DNA from: Candidatus Brocadia sp.
GTDB lineage: Bacteria > Planctomycetota > Brocadiia > Brocadiales > Brocadiaceae
Assembly (NCBI GenBank): GCA_021646415.1
Contig: SOEU01000002.1
Span: 363,184 to 427,183 of the forward strand
Direction: 5' to 3'
Length of the DNA: 64,000 nt
Shown here: in pieces, positions 24,727 through 33,625 of the stretch
Position numbering within the stretch: the stretch's first letter is position 1
Layout of the letters: the number at the start of each line of letters is the position of its first letter
Translations under genes and position numbers: made by a program
Notes under the pieces: model-generated
The model's database searches: none
What the model saw: the letters and a program-made list of their open reading frames with translations, nothing else
What the model was told of the DNA's origin: nothing

Positions 24727-25902
24727 ATGAAGCCGATAAAACTGAAAGAAAATATTTATTGGGTCGGAGAAATTGACTGGGATTTGAGGAATTTTCATGG
24801 CTATTTGACTCAACGGGGTTCAACGTACAATGCCTACCTGATACTTGATGAAAAAATTACATTAGTTGATAATGTAAGACCTTACCTTTATGAGAAAATG
24901 ATAAAGCGGATATCACATCTTACTGACCCTTCCAATATTCACTATATTATCTCGAACCATGTGGAGATGGACCATTCGGGCAGCCTGCCGCAGCTCATGG
25001 AAACGGCGGAAAATGCTACAATTATAACATCCCCGAACGGGCAGAAAGGGTTAATAGCACATTACAAAAACAGGGATTGGAATTTTAGGGTTGTTAAGTC
25101 GGATGAGACAATTTCGCTTGGTAATAAAAATATAAAATTTATTCTTACTCCCATGGTTCACTGGCCGGACAATATGGTGAGCTACCTGGTGGAAGATAAT
25201 ATTTTTTTTTCCAATGATGCCTTTGGACAGCATATTGCTTCTGCTGAAAGGTTTGATGATGAATATCCCCATGGTATCGTTGTTGAAGAAGCAAAAAAAT
25301 ATTATGCCAATATTGTTTTACCGTATTCCAGCATGGTTCAAAAGGCTATGGATTTGATTTCTCCTCTTCCTATTGACATGATTGCCCCAGGTCACGGAGT
25401 TGTCTGGCGTTCGTATGTAAATGCTATTGTAGGTGAATACAGGAAATGGGCTGCCAATCAGACGGAGAAAAAAGGGCTGATAATCTATGATACCATGTGG
25501 GGATCCACAGAGAAGATTGCCCATACGATACAAGAGGCATTTGAATCACATGGGGTTTCCATAAAAATGCTTAATCTCAGAAAAAATCATATTTCTGATA
25601 TCATTGCCGATGTATTGACTGCAAGATTTATTTGTGTGGGTTCTCCTACCTTAAATAGCAATATGCTTCCTACCGTGTCAGGGCTTTTAACATATTTAAA
25701 AGGGTTATCCCCAAAAAACAGGATTGGACTTGCTTTTGGCTCTTATGGCTGGGGAGGACAGGCGGCTAGCCATGTAGAGAATATATTGAAAGAATGTGGT
25801 TTTGAGATGATGGAAACCATAAAGATTCAGTATATTCCTGATGAAATAATACTCCAGGAAATCTCTGACAGACTGAAAAAAGAGATAGCAAAATATTTAT
25901 GA
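24727..25902 (+). CDS. Flavodiiron protein (A-type flavoprotein, O2/NO reductase)
   Basis: A 391-residue cytoplasmic protein. The N-terminal beta-lactamase-like domain holds the diiron ligands (NHVEMDHSG near residue 78, MVHWPDNM near 140, SNDAFGQH near 162, APGHGVVW near 223). The C-terminal flavodoxin domain holds FMN (LIIYDTMWGSTEKIA near 255, GSPTLNSNMLP, GSYGWGGQAA). These enzymes reduce oxygen to water or nitric oxide to N2O and protect strict anaerobes. There is no fused rubredoxin or flavin reductase domain, so an outside donor is needed. The rubredoxin at 43051 could serve. Start ATG 24727 follows acaggaga. Confidence 0.95.
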   Translation: MKPIKLKENIYWVGEIDWDLRNFHGYLTQRGSTYNAYLILDEKITLVDNVRPYLYEKMIKRISHLTDPSNIHYIISNHVEMDHSGSLPQLMETAENATIITSPNGQKGLIAHYKNRDWNFRVVKSDETISLGNKNIKFILTPMVHWPDNMVSYLVEDNIFFSNDAFGQHIASAERFDDEYPHGIVVEEAKKYYANIVLPYSSMVQKAMDLISPLPIDMIAPGHGVVWRSYVNAIVGEYRKWAANQTEKKGLIIYDTMWGSTEKIAHTIQEAFESHGVSIKMLNLRKNHISDIIADVLTARFICVGSPTLNSNMLPTVSGLLTYLKGLSPKNRIGLAFGSYGWGGQAASHVENILKECGFEMMETIKIQYIPDEIILQEISDRLKKEIAKYL

Positions 25903-25913
25903 AAACTTTTACC

Positions 25914-26050
25914 TAACTCGAACAAGTCGGAAAAGATAAAATCCGAAGTACGAAATTCGTGAGTCAACCCTGTCAGGGTTTAAAACCCTGACAGGGTTAA
26001 TTTTATTCATATTTTTGCTAAAAATGTCAAAATTATCTTTGGAAGATACT
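25914..26050 (+). repeat. 130-bp dispersed repeat family, copy 2, abutting xthA
   Basis: It carries the full palindromic core (aaccctgtcagggtttaaaa, continuing ccctgacagggtt) flanked by gtacgaaattcgtgagtc and attcatatttttgctaaaaa. Similarity with copy 1 continues through atctttggaagatact to the base before the xthA ATG. The xthA leader is therefore made of this repeat. Confidence 0.75.
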
Positions 26051-26821
26051 ATGAAAGTTGCCAGCTTTAATGTCAATTCGCTGAGAGCCAGATTAAACAT
26101 AGTCCTTGACTGGATACGGAAAGAATCGCCTGATATTCTTTGCCTTCAGGAGACAAAAGTGCCGGATGATGAATTTCCACAAACTGCTTTTGAAGAGATC
26201 AATTACCATGCCGTTTTCCGTGGCGAGAAGTCATACAACGGAGTAGCTATAATAAGCAAAGCCCCTCTGAAAGATGTCCGGGTAGGTTTTGACGAAGAAG
26301 AATCCGAAGGAACCCGCCTGATTACAGCCACCGTAAATAAAATCCAGATAATCAATACCTATATTCCTCAGGGTGTCCATCCGCTTCTGAAGCAATTCCG
26401 GTATAAGCTGGATTGGTTTCAGAGATTGTATGATTACTTTACCAAAAACTTCCGTTCAGACAAGGAGTTGCTGTGGATGGGGGATTTTAATGTTGCCCCT
26501 GAGCCCATAGATGTTTATGATCCGGATCACCTGCAGGGAAGCATATGCTTCCATCCCGATGAACATGCGGCCCTCCAGAGATTTAAAGAATGGGGGCTCG
26601 TTGACGTTTTCCGGCTGCATCAGCATGGTCCCGAACAATATACCTTTTGGGATTATCGGGTAAAAAACGCCATAGCAAGAAAAAAGGGCTGGCGGATTGA
26701 TCAAATCTGGGCAACCCGGCCTCTGGCAAAGAAATCAATAAAAGCATGGATTGATATCACCCCGAGACTTTTAAAAAAACCGTCGGATCATACATTTATT
26801 GCGGCTGAATTTCAGATTTAA
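26051..26821 (+). CDS. xthA: Exodeoxyribonuclease III
   Basis: XthA is the AP endonuclease and 3'-5' exonuclease of base excision repair. I use ATG 26051 (MKVASFNVNSLRARL), because a longer in-frame start (26015) lies inside a dispersed repeat. The 256-residue protein has the metal-binding CLQETKVPDDEFP, GVAIISK, the active-site LLWMGDFNVAPEPIDVYDPD and the final SDHTFIAAEF. All catalytic residues expected for the family are present. The gene is monocistronic between repeats and PP2C. Confidence 0.96.
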   Translation: MKVASFNVNSLRARLNIVLDWIRKESPDILCLQETKVPDDEFPQTAFEEINYHAVFRGEKSYNGVAIISKAPLKDVRVGFDEEESEGTRLITATVNKIQIINTYIPQGVHPLLKQFRYKLDWFQRLYDYFTKNFRSDKELLWMGDFNVAPEPIDVYDPDHLQGSICFHPDEHAALQRFKEWGLVDVFRLHQHGPEQYTFWDYRVKNAIARKKGWRIDQIWATRPLAKKSIKAWIDITPRLLKKPSDHTFIAAEFQI

Positions 26822-26909
26822 TGGTTTGGTTATTTTACCTGAAGATTTGTGAAAACCATGCCATCGGGCGTATTACCTGTTTTAAAATGTGAAAGAACCC
26901 GCTCTTAAT

Positions 26910-27632
26910 ATGAAAGTGGCATACAAGACAGATATTGGTAGAAAGAGGATGCACAACGAGGATAGTATCCTGGTTGATGGACCGATGAATATTTTCCTCC
27001 TTGCTGACGGAATGGGAGGACATCAGGCAGGTGAAGTGGCAAGTGAATTGGCGGTAAAAGAATGTTATACCTGGCTCAAAGAAAACTTAGGCAACGCCAG
27101 GAGTGAAGAGGATATTTCAAAGCTCCTAATGGAATCTCTGTCGAAGGCGAACAATACTGTAAAGGAAAGGTCAACGACAGACATCAATCTCATGGGCATG
27201 GGGACAACCCTCATACAGATGTTAATCATCAGGGATATTGCGTGCATATGCCATGTTGGTGATAGCAGGGCATATCTTCTCAGAGAAGGAATAAAGCTGA
27301 TTACCAGGGATCATACCGCTGAAATGTATGTTGTGAAAAAGAGTGTTGTGGTAGGGGGGTATCTTCCCTTGCAAAAGATGCGCGTACTTACTCAGGCCGT
27401 TGGCGGTCAGAAAACGTTAGAACCGGGATTAGAGCATGTAAAACTTAAACCAAGCGATATTCTTCTCCTTTGTTCGGATGGTCTCACCGATATGCTTTCA
27501 GATAAAGAAATAGGATCGATTATTCAAAAGTACCGGGATGACCTTACTGCAGCGGTTGATAATTTGATACATGAGGCAAATAATAAAGGAGGGGTAGATA
27601 ATATTTCTGTGATACTGATAGAATATGAATAA
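26910..27632 (+). CDS. PP2C-type protein phosphatase
   Basis: A 240-residue serine/threonine phosphatase starting at ATG 26910, with GTG 26889 as an in-frame alternative. Metal-binding and catalytic motifs are complete: GRKRMHNEDSI, FLLADGMGGHQAGEVAS, CHVGDSRAYLLREG, LLCSDGLTDMLSDKEI and GGVDNISVILIEY. It lacks fused domains, so it is the stand-alone soluble form (Stp/PrpC type) that opposes Hanks-type kinases. No kinase gene lies in the window. It precedes an Slp lipoprotein by 33 nt. Confidence 0.93.
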   Translation: MKVAYKTDIGRKRMHNEDSILVDGPMNIFLLADGMGGHQAGEVASELAVKECYTWLKENLGNARSEEDISKLLMESLSKANNTVKERSTTDINLMGMGTTLIQMLIIRDIACICHVGDSRAYLLREGIKLITRDHTAEMYVVKKSVVVGGYLPLQKMRVLTQAVGGQKTLEPGLEHVKLKPSDILLLCSDGLTDMLSDKEIGSIIQKYRDDLTAAVDNLIHEANNKGGVDNISVILIEYE

Positions 27633-27665
27633 AATTGAAAATCTTGACCCTGATGCTCCCTAAAA

Positions 27666-28244
27666 ATGATCCACGTTTTGAATTATTTGCAAAATAAGAT
27701 ATTACCAATAAACTTGAAACGAGTATCGATTACCATCCTATTACTGATAGCTGGCTGTGCTCCGGTCATATCTGAGCAAATCAGAAAGCAAGTGAAACCA
27801 GGAGTTACGTTCAGAGAGGTGCTGGAGATCCCCGATCGTTATAAAGGAGAATTAATTATCCTGAGTGGTTTTATTGTTGGGGCAAAAAAAACTGAAGGGG
27901 GAACCTTACTTGAGGTATTGCAAAGTCCTTCAGACTTCCGTGGAAAACCAAAAGATATCGAAAAATCGGAGGGAAGGTTTCTGGCATTTGACGACCGTCA
28001 TCAGGATAGTAATCTCTCTATAAAGGGACAGCCAATTACCGTTGCTGGGAAGATCCAGGGTAAGAGGATATTACCTTTGGGGAAAATGGAATATACCTAT
28101 CCGGTGATACAGATTAAGGAACTCTACCTTTGGCCGACGGTAAGGAAGCCTCATCCTTATAGTACGTATTCCTTTGAGAGATATTATTGGTGGCGTAGTA
28201 GTCTTTTGCGTCTCCATCAAGTGCCGCGGCAGCGCGGACGGTGA
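27666..28244 (+). CDS. Slp-family outer-membrane lipoprotein
   Basis: A 192-residue lipoprotein. A hydrophobic signal ends in the lipobox LLIAGCAP (Cys about residue 31). The Slp core follows: VTFREVLEIPDRYKGELII near residue 48, GFIVGAKKTEGGTLLEVLQ, and SEGRFLAF with KGQPITVAGKIQGK. Slp proteins are starvation- or stationary-phase-inducible outer-membrane lipoproteins of unknown mechanism. The C terminus has an aromatic stretch (YSFERYYWWRS). Its closeness to the PP2C gene suggests co-transcription. Confidence 0.9.
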   Translation: MIHVLNYLQNKILPINLKRVSITILLLIAGCAPVISEQIRKQVKPGVTFREVLEIPDRYKGELIILSGFIVGAKKTEGGTLLEVLQSPSDFRGKPKDIEKSEGRFLAFDDRHQDSNLSIKGQPITVAGKIQGKRILPLGKMEYTYPVIQIKELYLWPTVRKPHPYSTYSFERYYWWRSSLLRLHQVPRQRGR

Positions 28245-28561
28245 TTTCTGATTTTAATCTTGGAATTGTTTCGTTAAATGAAGTATGGTAACCTGTTTAC
28301 CATTTGTGATGAGTTTTCGGGGTGAGTTCAGATGAACGCTTGTCGAACCATGAACGCAGGTATGCAACACTTCATTTTTCCGCCTTTCGTAGATGCGGAA
28401 GGTTCGCCTCTTCCCTGATATTAAGGGTGAGAGATGACAAGATGTCTCCTGAGATTGATACCATACAGACAATGGAAAAGATTTATAAAAGCAGTTAAAA
28501 AAACAGAAATTATCCACGATACGGTAACTCAGACCTTCAGGTCTGAGTCAGGACTGAAGTC
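28245..28561. other. Gap with repeat fragments and the lost 5' part of the FEN1 remnant
   Basis: A repeat piece (ttcggggtgagttcagatga) lies at about 28317. The rest shows short frames in several phases, and no recognisable N-terminal FEN1 domain could be read. Confidence 0.4.
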
Positions 28562-29107
28562 TTGGGTTATTCCAACGCACTTTTGCTGCCTGGTCTATGG
28601 GTAATTTATCATGGGCGTAAAGCTTACCCCTATCATAGGGATTATGATTCACTTCTTTTCGGTACCCCACGTCTTTTGAGGTTCGTTACCATTTCGGGTA
28701 AAGAATTTCTCCCCAGCAAAGGGAGATTTCGGCCAGTTAGACCGGAAATTATAGAAACACACGAAATACTTTCTCATTATCAAATTTCTTTAGAGCAACT
28801 TATTGATGTAGCCATACTCATAGGCACAGATTTTAATCATGGTATAAAGGGAATTGGGCCCAAGACTGCCTTACGGCTCATACAGGAGTATGGACGTATT
28901 GAACAGCTGCCCCCGGATATAAAATCCAGGGTCAGCAAGAATTATGAAGATGTAAGAGAAATATTTTACCGTCCTACAACTACAGAAGATTACAAGGTAG
29001 AAGATGGAACAATAGATGAGGATGTGTTATATGAATTTCTCTGCAAAGAAAGGGATTTTTTTCCTGCAAGAGTGAAGATGATAATAGAACGGATGAAAAC
29101 GAAGTAA
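28562..29107 (+). pseudogene. C-terminal remnant of an archaeal/eukaryal-type flap endonuclease (FEN1)
   Basis: The reading frame holds the FEN1 C-terminal half. RDYDSLLFGTPRLLRFVTIS carries the two aspartates of the second acidic cluster. VAILIGTDFNHGIKGIG carries the last catalytic aspartate at the start of the helix-three-turn-helix, and GPKTALRLIQEYG continues it. The N-terminal domain, with the first aspartates and the Glu pair, is absent. The first 30 residues are only weakly alignable. FEN1 cuts 5' flaps in replication and repair, whereas bacteria normally use the PolI domain. The truncated protein should be inactive. Confidence 0.75.
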
Positions 29108-29159
29108 TAAGTTCGGGGATACCAACAATTCCAAGTCCACACTGTAGTTATTCAATATG

Positions 29160-29345
29160 CTATGGAAAACCTCACCTTTTCGTCCGACTGAGCTCACGAC
29201 GAAGTCCCCACCTTGCGAAGGCAATGTCAGTGAATTAAGGGAGAGAGCTTTTCTTCGAGTAAAGCCCAAAGGGCTGATAGAATATAGCTCAGGGCGATAC
29301 AGTATCTTAATTCAATGACGTTGCCTTGCGAAGGAGGGGAAGGGG
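29160..29345. repeat. Dispersed repeats
   Basis: Pieces include ttcgtccgactgagctcacg, aagcccaaagggctgataga followed by atatagctcagggcg, and cgttgccttgcgaaggaggg. The middle piece resembles the repeat at 63450-63515. No gene was seen. Confidence 0.5.
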
Positions 29346-29447
29346 TGGTTATAAAATTCTACAGAATTTCACTTAATGTTGTGTAACTACCACACTGGAT
29401 GAGGTGACCATCAGGCGTTTGTGGTTAATTTAAATATATCGGATACT

Positions 29448-30059
29448 TTACAGGTATTCCACGAATTCGGCCATCAATCTCCTGATAATATCGTTTATAA
29501 AGTCATTATCAAGCCATTTGCTCAGATTCACTCGTTTGTATATTCTGAGTGTCTTTGAGACGTAGTTCATCCTGTCAATAATAACACTGTCAACATGAGG
29601 TCTTATTTCCCTTGAAAGTGCCTCAGGGTTCATAGGCAGCACGGGACCTATAAAGGCATAGGTCTTTATTCCATTTTGATGGAGTATTTTCAGGGCATTT
29701 ATCCTTGTATGAATGGGTGGGGCATGTGGCTCAAAGGCTTTTTTTATCTCTTCATTATCAGTTGTGATGGTAAGGCCAACTTCTATATCTTGAAATTTCT
29801 TAATCAGATCAATATCCCTCAGAACAAGAGGGGATTTCGTGAGTATATCCACGGAGAACTGGTGTTGTAAAAGGGCTTCAAGGCACTGCCTCGTAAGTCT
29901 GTATTTTGTCCCGATGGGTTGATAAGGGTCTGTTACTGAACTAATAAGTTTCATGATGCCGTTACCGTTCGTGGCAGAAAAACATCTCAATTCCCTGATG
30001 AATGCTGTTGAAATGGGATACAATAAATTCCAAATAACAAAAACCGCAAACAAATTCAA
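29448..30059 (-). pseudogene. Truncated spore-photoproduct-lyase-like radical SAM protein
   Basis: The last 160 residues match COG1533 proteins: SSVTDPYQPIGTKYRLTR, LTKSPLVLRDIDLIKKF, VGLTITTDNEEIKKAFEP, AFIGPVLPMNPE and SVIIDRMNYVSKTLRIY. The N-terminal part with the CxxxCxxC cluster that binds the 4Fe-4S and SAM is missing. It is replaced by repeat-like sequence (MNLFAVFVIWNLLYPI). Without the cluster the product cannot be a radical enzyme. No cysteine triplet was found upstream in any frame. Confidence 0.65.
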
Positions 30060-30216
30060 AATTTCAATTACCCAACGACTATCTCAGCTTTACCAGTTGT
30101 TGGTATTTATCAGCGAAGAATCAATATAATCAAGACCAGTAATTGAGATTTGGGAAAGTGGAATTTGTTTGTTATTTGGCGCTATTTTTAATTTTTGATT
30201 GAGGAGGTCTGGCCGT

Positions 30217-31152
30217 TTGTCATCCAATATTCACAAAGTGCTTTCAGAAGTGAGTAAAGACCGTATCCAAGGGTATGTCCGTGACATGGAAGGATTGCGT
30301 CATGCATGGTTGAATTATGACGCCTTAGAGGAAAGGGCTAAATTTATAGAAGAAACCTTTCGCTCCTTTACCCTCAAGGTGGAAAACCAGGATGTGCCAT
30401 TCTATGGAAGGAGATACCGAAATATCATCGCTACCATGGGAGGAAGTGATGTTGGAAAGGAATGTATCCTTTTGGGTGCCCATTACGATGCCGCATGGAA
30501 AAGCCCGGGTGCTGATGACAATGCTAGCGGTGTAGCTGTGCCCCTTGAAGCAGCGGGGATTCTGTGCAGGCAGAAGCTCAACACGACCATCCAATGTGTC
30601 GCCTTTACCCTTGAAGAACCCCAACCACAGACCTTCAGATTTCGGGTCGGGAGCAACTATTTTGTAAAAGAGGCAAAAAGATGGAAAAGGAAATACGGGG
30701 CAGTCCTCATCCTGGAGTGTGTTGGATATACAAATAAAGTACCGGGAAGTCAGGGTATCCCTCCGTTGGTAAGAATTCCAGTATCTAAAACCGGTGATTT
30801 TCTCGGTGTTATTGCAAATTACCGGTCTAAGTCTCTTATGAATGCCTTCCGCCGTATAACAAATGAATATGTCCCTGAACTTAATGTTATATCATATAAG
30901 GTGCTGTTATCAGGTTATATTATCCCTCAAACACGGTGGAGCGACCATGCCTCCTTTTGGAATCACGGATACCCGGCCTTTATGTTGACGGACACAGCCA
31001 TGTTCAGAAACCCTTACTATCATACCCCATACGATAACTATGAAAAACTTGATTTTACCTTTATGGTAAATGTAACGAAGGCCGTAGTCAGTGTTATTCT
31101 GAATCTTGATAATTTGTCTAAAAGATTATTTTCTAGTTGGTATAACTTCTGA
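30217..31152 (+). CDS. M28-family zinc metallopeptidase
   Basis: A 311-residue peptidase. I favour TTG 30217, which follows a gaggagg ribosome-binding site by 9 nt. Zinc-ligand motifs in order are LLGAHYDAAWKSPGADDNAS (His and bridging Asp), FTLEEPQPQTF (Glu pair) and FMLTDTAMFRNPYYHTPYD (final His). These are typical of aminopeptidase-like M28 proteins. No clear signal peptide is seen, so it may be cytoplasmic. It precedes a gap with decayed pieces and has no partner gene. Confidence 0.85.
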   Translation: MSSNIHKVLSEVSKDRIQGYVRDMEGLRHAWLNYDALEERAKFIEETFRSFTLKVENQDVPFYGRRYRNIIATMGGSDVGKECILLGAHYDAAWKSPGADDNASGVAVPLEAAGILCRQKLNTTIQCVAFTLEEPQPQTFRFRVGSNYFVKEAKRWKRKYGAVLILECVGYTNKVPGSQGIPPLVRIPVSKTGDFLGVIANYRSKSLMNAFRRITNEYVPELNVISYKVLLSGYIIPQTRWSDHASFWNHGYPAFMLTDTAMFRNPYYHTPYDNYEKLDFTFMVNVTKAVVSVILNLDNLSKRLFSSWYNF

Positions 31153-31494
31153 AAGCAAAGACATAAGTGCCTTAGAATTGCCTTTAAAAATTTACAGAGG
31201 CGTCTGGCTAAGGGAGAAATTACAGAAAAGAGTATGAGAAGATTAAAATGCATTTTTAAGGTAATATATATTCACAGCTTAATTAACACGTATCATTTCC
31301 ATCCGAAAATATTCGAACTTTTGGCTGGAAAATAACCGCCTTTTGACAAGCGGGACGTTTGTCCTACCAGATTAAGAAAGGGGAAGGGTCGCATCTCAAA
31401 AAATAAATGTTGATCCTTCTTGCTGGAAAGATCAAATTAACAAGATAATGAAAATATTAACATTTAAGACCCTAGACCGCGCTTAAATGCAGGG
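31153..31494. other. Gap with a basic-peptide remnant
   Basis: A frame at about 31153-31335 reads HKCLRIAFKNLQRRLAKGE, continuing ITEKSMRRLKC, which resembles the basic C-terminal tail of a mobile-element protein. I cannot name it. The rest is AT-rich filler. Confidence 0.3.
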
Positions 31495-31818
31495 ATGTCT
31501 ATTACACGAAGAGGATATCGACATTCTTTCGCCATGCGGCAGGAATTATTGGAAGTCTGTTCGTTACGAGAGGAGAAGAAGGCTTTCAGCCCATTCATTA
31601 CGGCATCCGAACTTCTGGTGGCAGATCATTCTTTACAAAAGGTTAAAATACAGGCCATTAGTCAGTTCGAACGATCCTATCTAACAAATCTCCTTATTAC
31701 CCACAAAGGGAACATCACACACGCCGCAAAAGCCGCAGGAAAAGACCGGCGGACTTTTCAGAGGCTTCTTCAAAAATATAACCTTGACGCACATGCCTTC
31801 CGGACAAAAAACGGGTAA
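31495..31818 (+). pseudogene. C-terminal Fis-like segment of a sigma-54 activator
   Basis: The 107-residue frame ends in FERSYLTNLLITHKGNITHA, continuing AKAAGKDRRTFQRLLQKYNL. This is the linker plus Fis-type helix-turn-helix found at the end of NtrC-family regulators. The receiver and AAA+ domains are absent, and the first 50 residues have no recognised fold. It is most likely the 3' end of a lost regulator, though a free-standing Fis-like protein is possible. Confidence 0.5.
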
Positions 31819-32340
31819 TTTTTCCCTATCCTCACCTTACGAAATTTTTAGATTTACCTGCTTTATGTCCGCTTTATACATATAAAACCACCCGTAGTAT
31901 AGTAAGATTCGTAAATTGTATGCGACCTATTACTGTTAATTCACACCAGGTGTATAAATCAGTTCTTCCTTTCTGTCAAATGCGGTAGCCACGCCGCATT
32001 TTCATGCCGCATATTGATTTTGGTTGTATCTCTTTGACTTTTATTGCGATAGAAAAACATAATAAAAAAAGTATATGTGGTCAAAAACCCGCATCTATTA
32101 TTAACAAATGGCAAAATACCCGGAAAAATGAAGGATAAAAAAGAAATACTTTTGGCATTTCTGTTGCGAAATTGAACAACGTTATTAGAAAAAATATCTT
32201 AAAAAAGATGACAGATAAAATAGTCATTGCGGGTGACCGGGAAGTAATCCTGCCACCGAGATTGCTTCGGGCGAGCGTCCTCGCAAAGACAACTTTCTTT
32301 CAGTGTTTGATGTTGAGACAGAAAGGAAGAAGTGTCCGTT
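31819..32340. other. Gap with a repeat piece
   Basis: The stretch ttgcttcgggcgagcgtcct, continuing cgcaaagacaactttctttc at about 32263-32302, is shared with 40820-40855 and is a dispersed repeat. A short frame over it is not convincing. I see nothing else. Confidence 0.45.
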
Positions 32341-32679
32341 ATGGAGAAAAAAATCTTAAACTGTAGTAATCAGGAGGTGCTAATGGCCCTTCTTGATTAC
32401 CTTATCAGACATCGGAACGCAAAAGATACCCTGGAAGGTATACTCGGATGGTGGTTTCCCAAAGGTTATGCTGTGCAAAAAGATGCGGTTCAGTATGCCA
32501 TTGATTTTTTGGTTTCAAAAAATTGGTTAACAAAACACGAGACCACCAATTTTCAAAAAATCTATGGGATTAACAAGAAACAGCTCAAAGAGATCAAGTC
32601 GTTTCATGCTTCATTCAAGGGAAAAGCGGATAGAAATGACATACAGGGGATTATCAGGGAGTATGTGATTCATCTTTGA
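32341..32679 (+). CDS. Hypothetical protein, possible winged-helix
   Basis: A 112-residue frame starts at ATG 32341 (MEKKILNCSNQEVLMALLDY). The predicted helices (LLDYLIRHRNAKDTLEGILG, VQYAIDFLVSKNWLTKHE) and the following KIYGINKKQLKEIKSF suggest a small winged-helix fold. I do not recognise the family. It is followed at 48 nt by a Cys-rich small protein on the same strand. No signal peptide is seen. Confidence 0.55.
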   Translation: MEKKILNCSNQEVLMALLDYLIRHRNAKDTLEGILGWWFPKGYAVQKDAVQYAIDFLVSKNWLTKHETTNFQKIYGINKKQLKEIKSFHASFKGKADRNDIQGIIREYVIHL

Positions 32680-32726
32680 GGAAATAATAACAACTGAGAC
32701 AGAATCGTGTGAAAAAAGGAGAAAAG

Positions 32727-32957
32727 ATGAAAGATAAAGATCGTTTTTGCAAGAAATTTAAAATAAACGGAAAAATATGTAATGCTTATAGAGAATTGTC
32801 GCTGACCTTGTATCCTAATGTGGAAGAAATCAGGACATTTTGTAAAACAGAAAATCATGAAAAATGTCCCATATTAAAAATATCTGGCATGAATAGTTCG
32901 GTTTGTGTTTCTTCTGGAAATGATAACGATAAAGAAATTCTTTATCAATCCCGGTAA
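32727..32957 (+). CDS. Small protein with a four-cysteine motif
   Basis: A 76-residue protein starts at ATG 32727 behind an aaaaggag ribosome-binding site. It has spaced cysteines (RFCKKFKINGKICNAYREL, then TFCKTENHEKCPILK) in a C-x8-C ... C-x7-C arrangement that could bind a metal. Related short Cys motifs occur as tails of signalling proteins in anaerobes. Alone it is uncharacterised. It lies in a run of small genes before the ABC transporter. Confidence 0.6.
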   Translation: MKDKDRFCKKFKINGKICNAYRELSLTLYPNVEEIRTFCKTENHEKCPILKISGMNSSVCVSSGNDNDKEILYQSR

Positions 32958-33016
32958 CTTATCGAGAGTGTTCTTGGTAGTCCGGGATAAATTTCTTTAT
33001 GTGAGGAGGGGATAAA

Positions 33017-33196
33017 ATGTTAAAGAAGTTTGGTTATAGTCTTGTTGTTGCAAGTGTATTGATGTTTGCTGTTGGTGTCGTTAATACCACGTTGCTTGGC
33101 TCTGCGATAGCCGCTGAGGAAAAGAAGTGCGATAAATGCGGACATTTTCCATCTGTACCGGAAAAAAATTGCAAATGCGAATGCCATTCAAAATAA
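33017..33196 (+). CDS. Small exported Cys-rich protein
   Basis: A 59-residue gene with a strong ribosome-binding site (gaggagggg) and a signal peptide starting MLKKFGYSLVVASVLMFAVG, with likely cleavage after IAA. The mature part is only about 25 residues, with four to five cysteines (KKCDKCGHFPSVPEK, then NCKCECHSK) that could hold a metal ion or disulfides. The signal peptide and the 45 nt before it closely resemble those of the YHS protein at 39205, so the two genes share a duplicated leader. A hairpin terminator follows at 33248. Confidence 0.75.
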   Translation: MLKKFGYSLVVASVLMFAVGVVNTTLLGSAIAAEEKKCDKCGHFPSVPEKNCKCECHSK

Positions 33197-33247
33197 AGCC
33201 AATAATACCGCAAGGAAAGGTATCTGCATATTTGATCCCGGAAGACA

Positions 33248-33285
33248 GCAGAAAGGCAATTCACATGAGTTGCCTTTCTGCGTTT
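33248..33285 (+). terminator. Hairpin terminator
   Basis: gcagaaaggcaa pairs with ttgcctttctgc across a ttcacatgag loop, followed by a weak gttt tail. It lies 52 nt after the small exported protein and probably ends its transcript. Confidence 0.65.
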
Positions 33286-33625
33286 AAGAATAAAGAATCT
33301 TCCGAAAGGGAAAGAAGCCTGATAGTCATAGGGATACTTACATCAGTTAGAGGAATAACAATGGATATTTAAAGAGATTTATTATACACTGAAGGCAAAG
33401 AAAGACAGTGAGAAGGCAATCATTTTTTTTTCATAAAAGAGGATCACTACCTTCCCAATGTATCAATTCTGTTACTATCCTTGAAGGACTTTTCATGTGT
33501 TATTTCATTTATGGTATAGTACGGGCATTTTATCAGAAAAATTATTGTCTCCTGCCATACCATATCATCTTTTCGTTGAGATTTGGGCTTGTTTTTTGTT
33601 ATTCAATTTTTCATTCGAGAAAATA

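Noticed and set aside
26015..26050. Longer in-frame start for xthA
   Set aside because: The extra residues are encoded by a 130-bp dispersed repeat found elsewhere. The conserved protein starts at 26051.
32172..32366. 64-residue frame
   Set aside because: It covers a dispersed repeat shared with 40820-40855 and ends inside the next gene.
33408..33625. Upstream extension of the MalG-type permease
   Set aside because: The conserved permease begins at 33626 with a transmembrane helix, and the extension has no family similarity.
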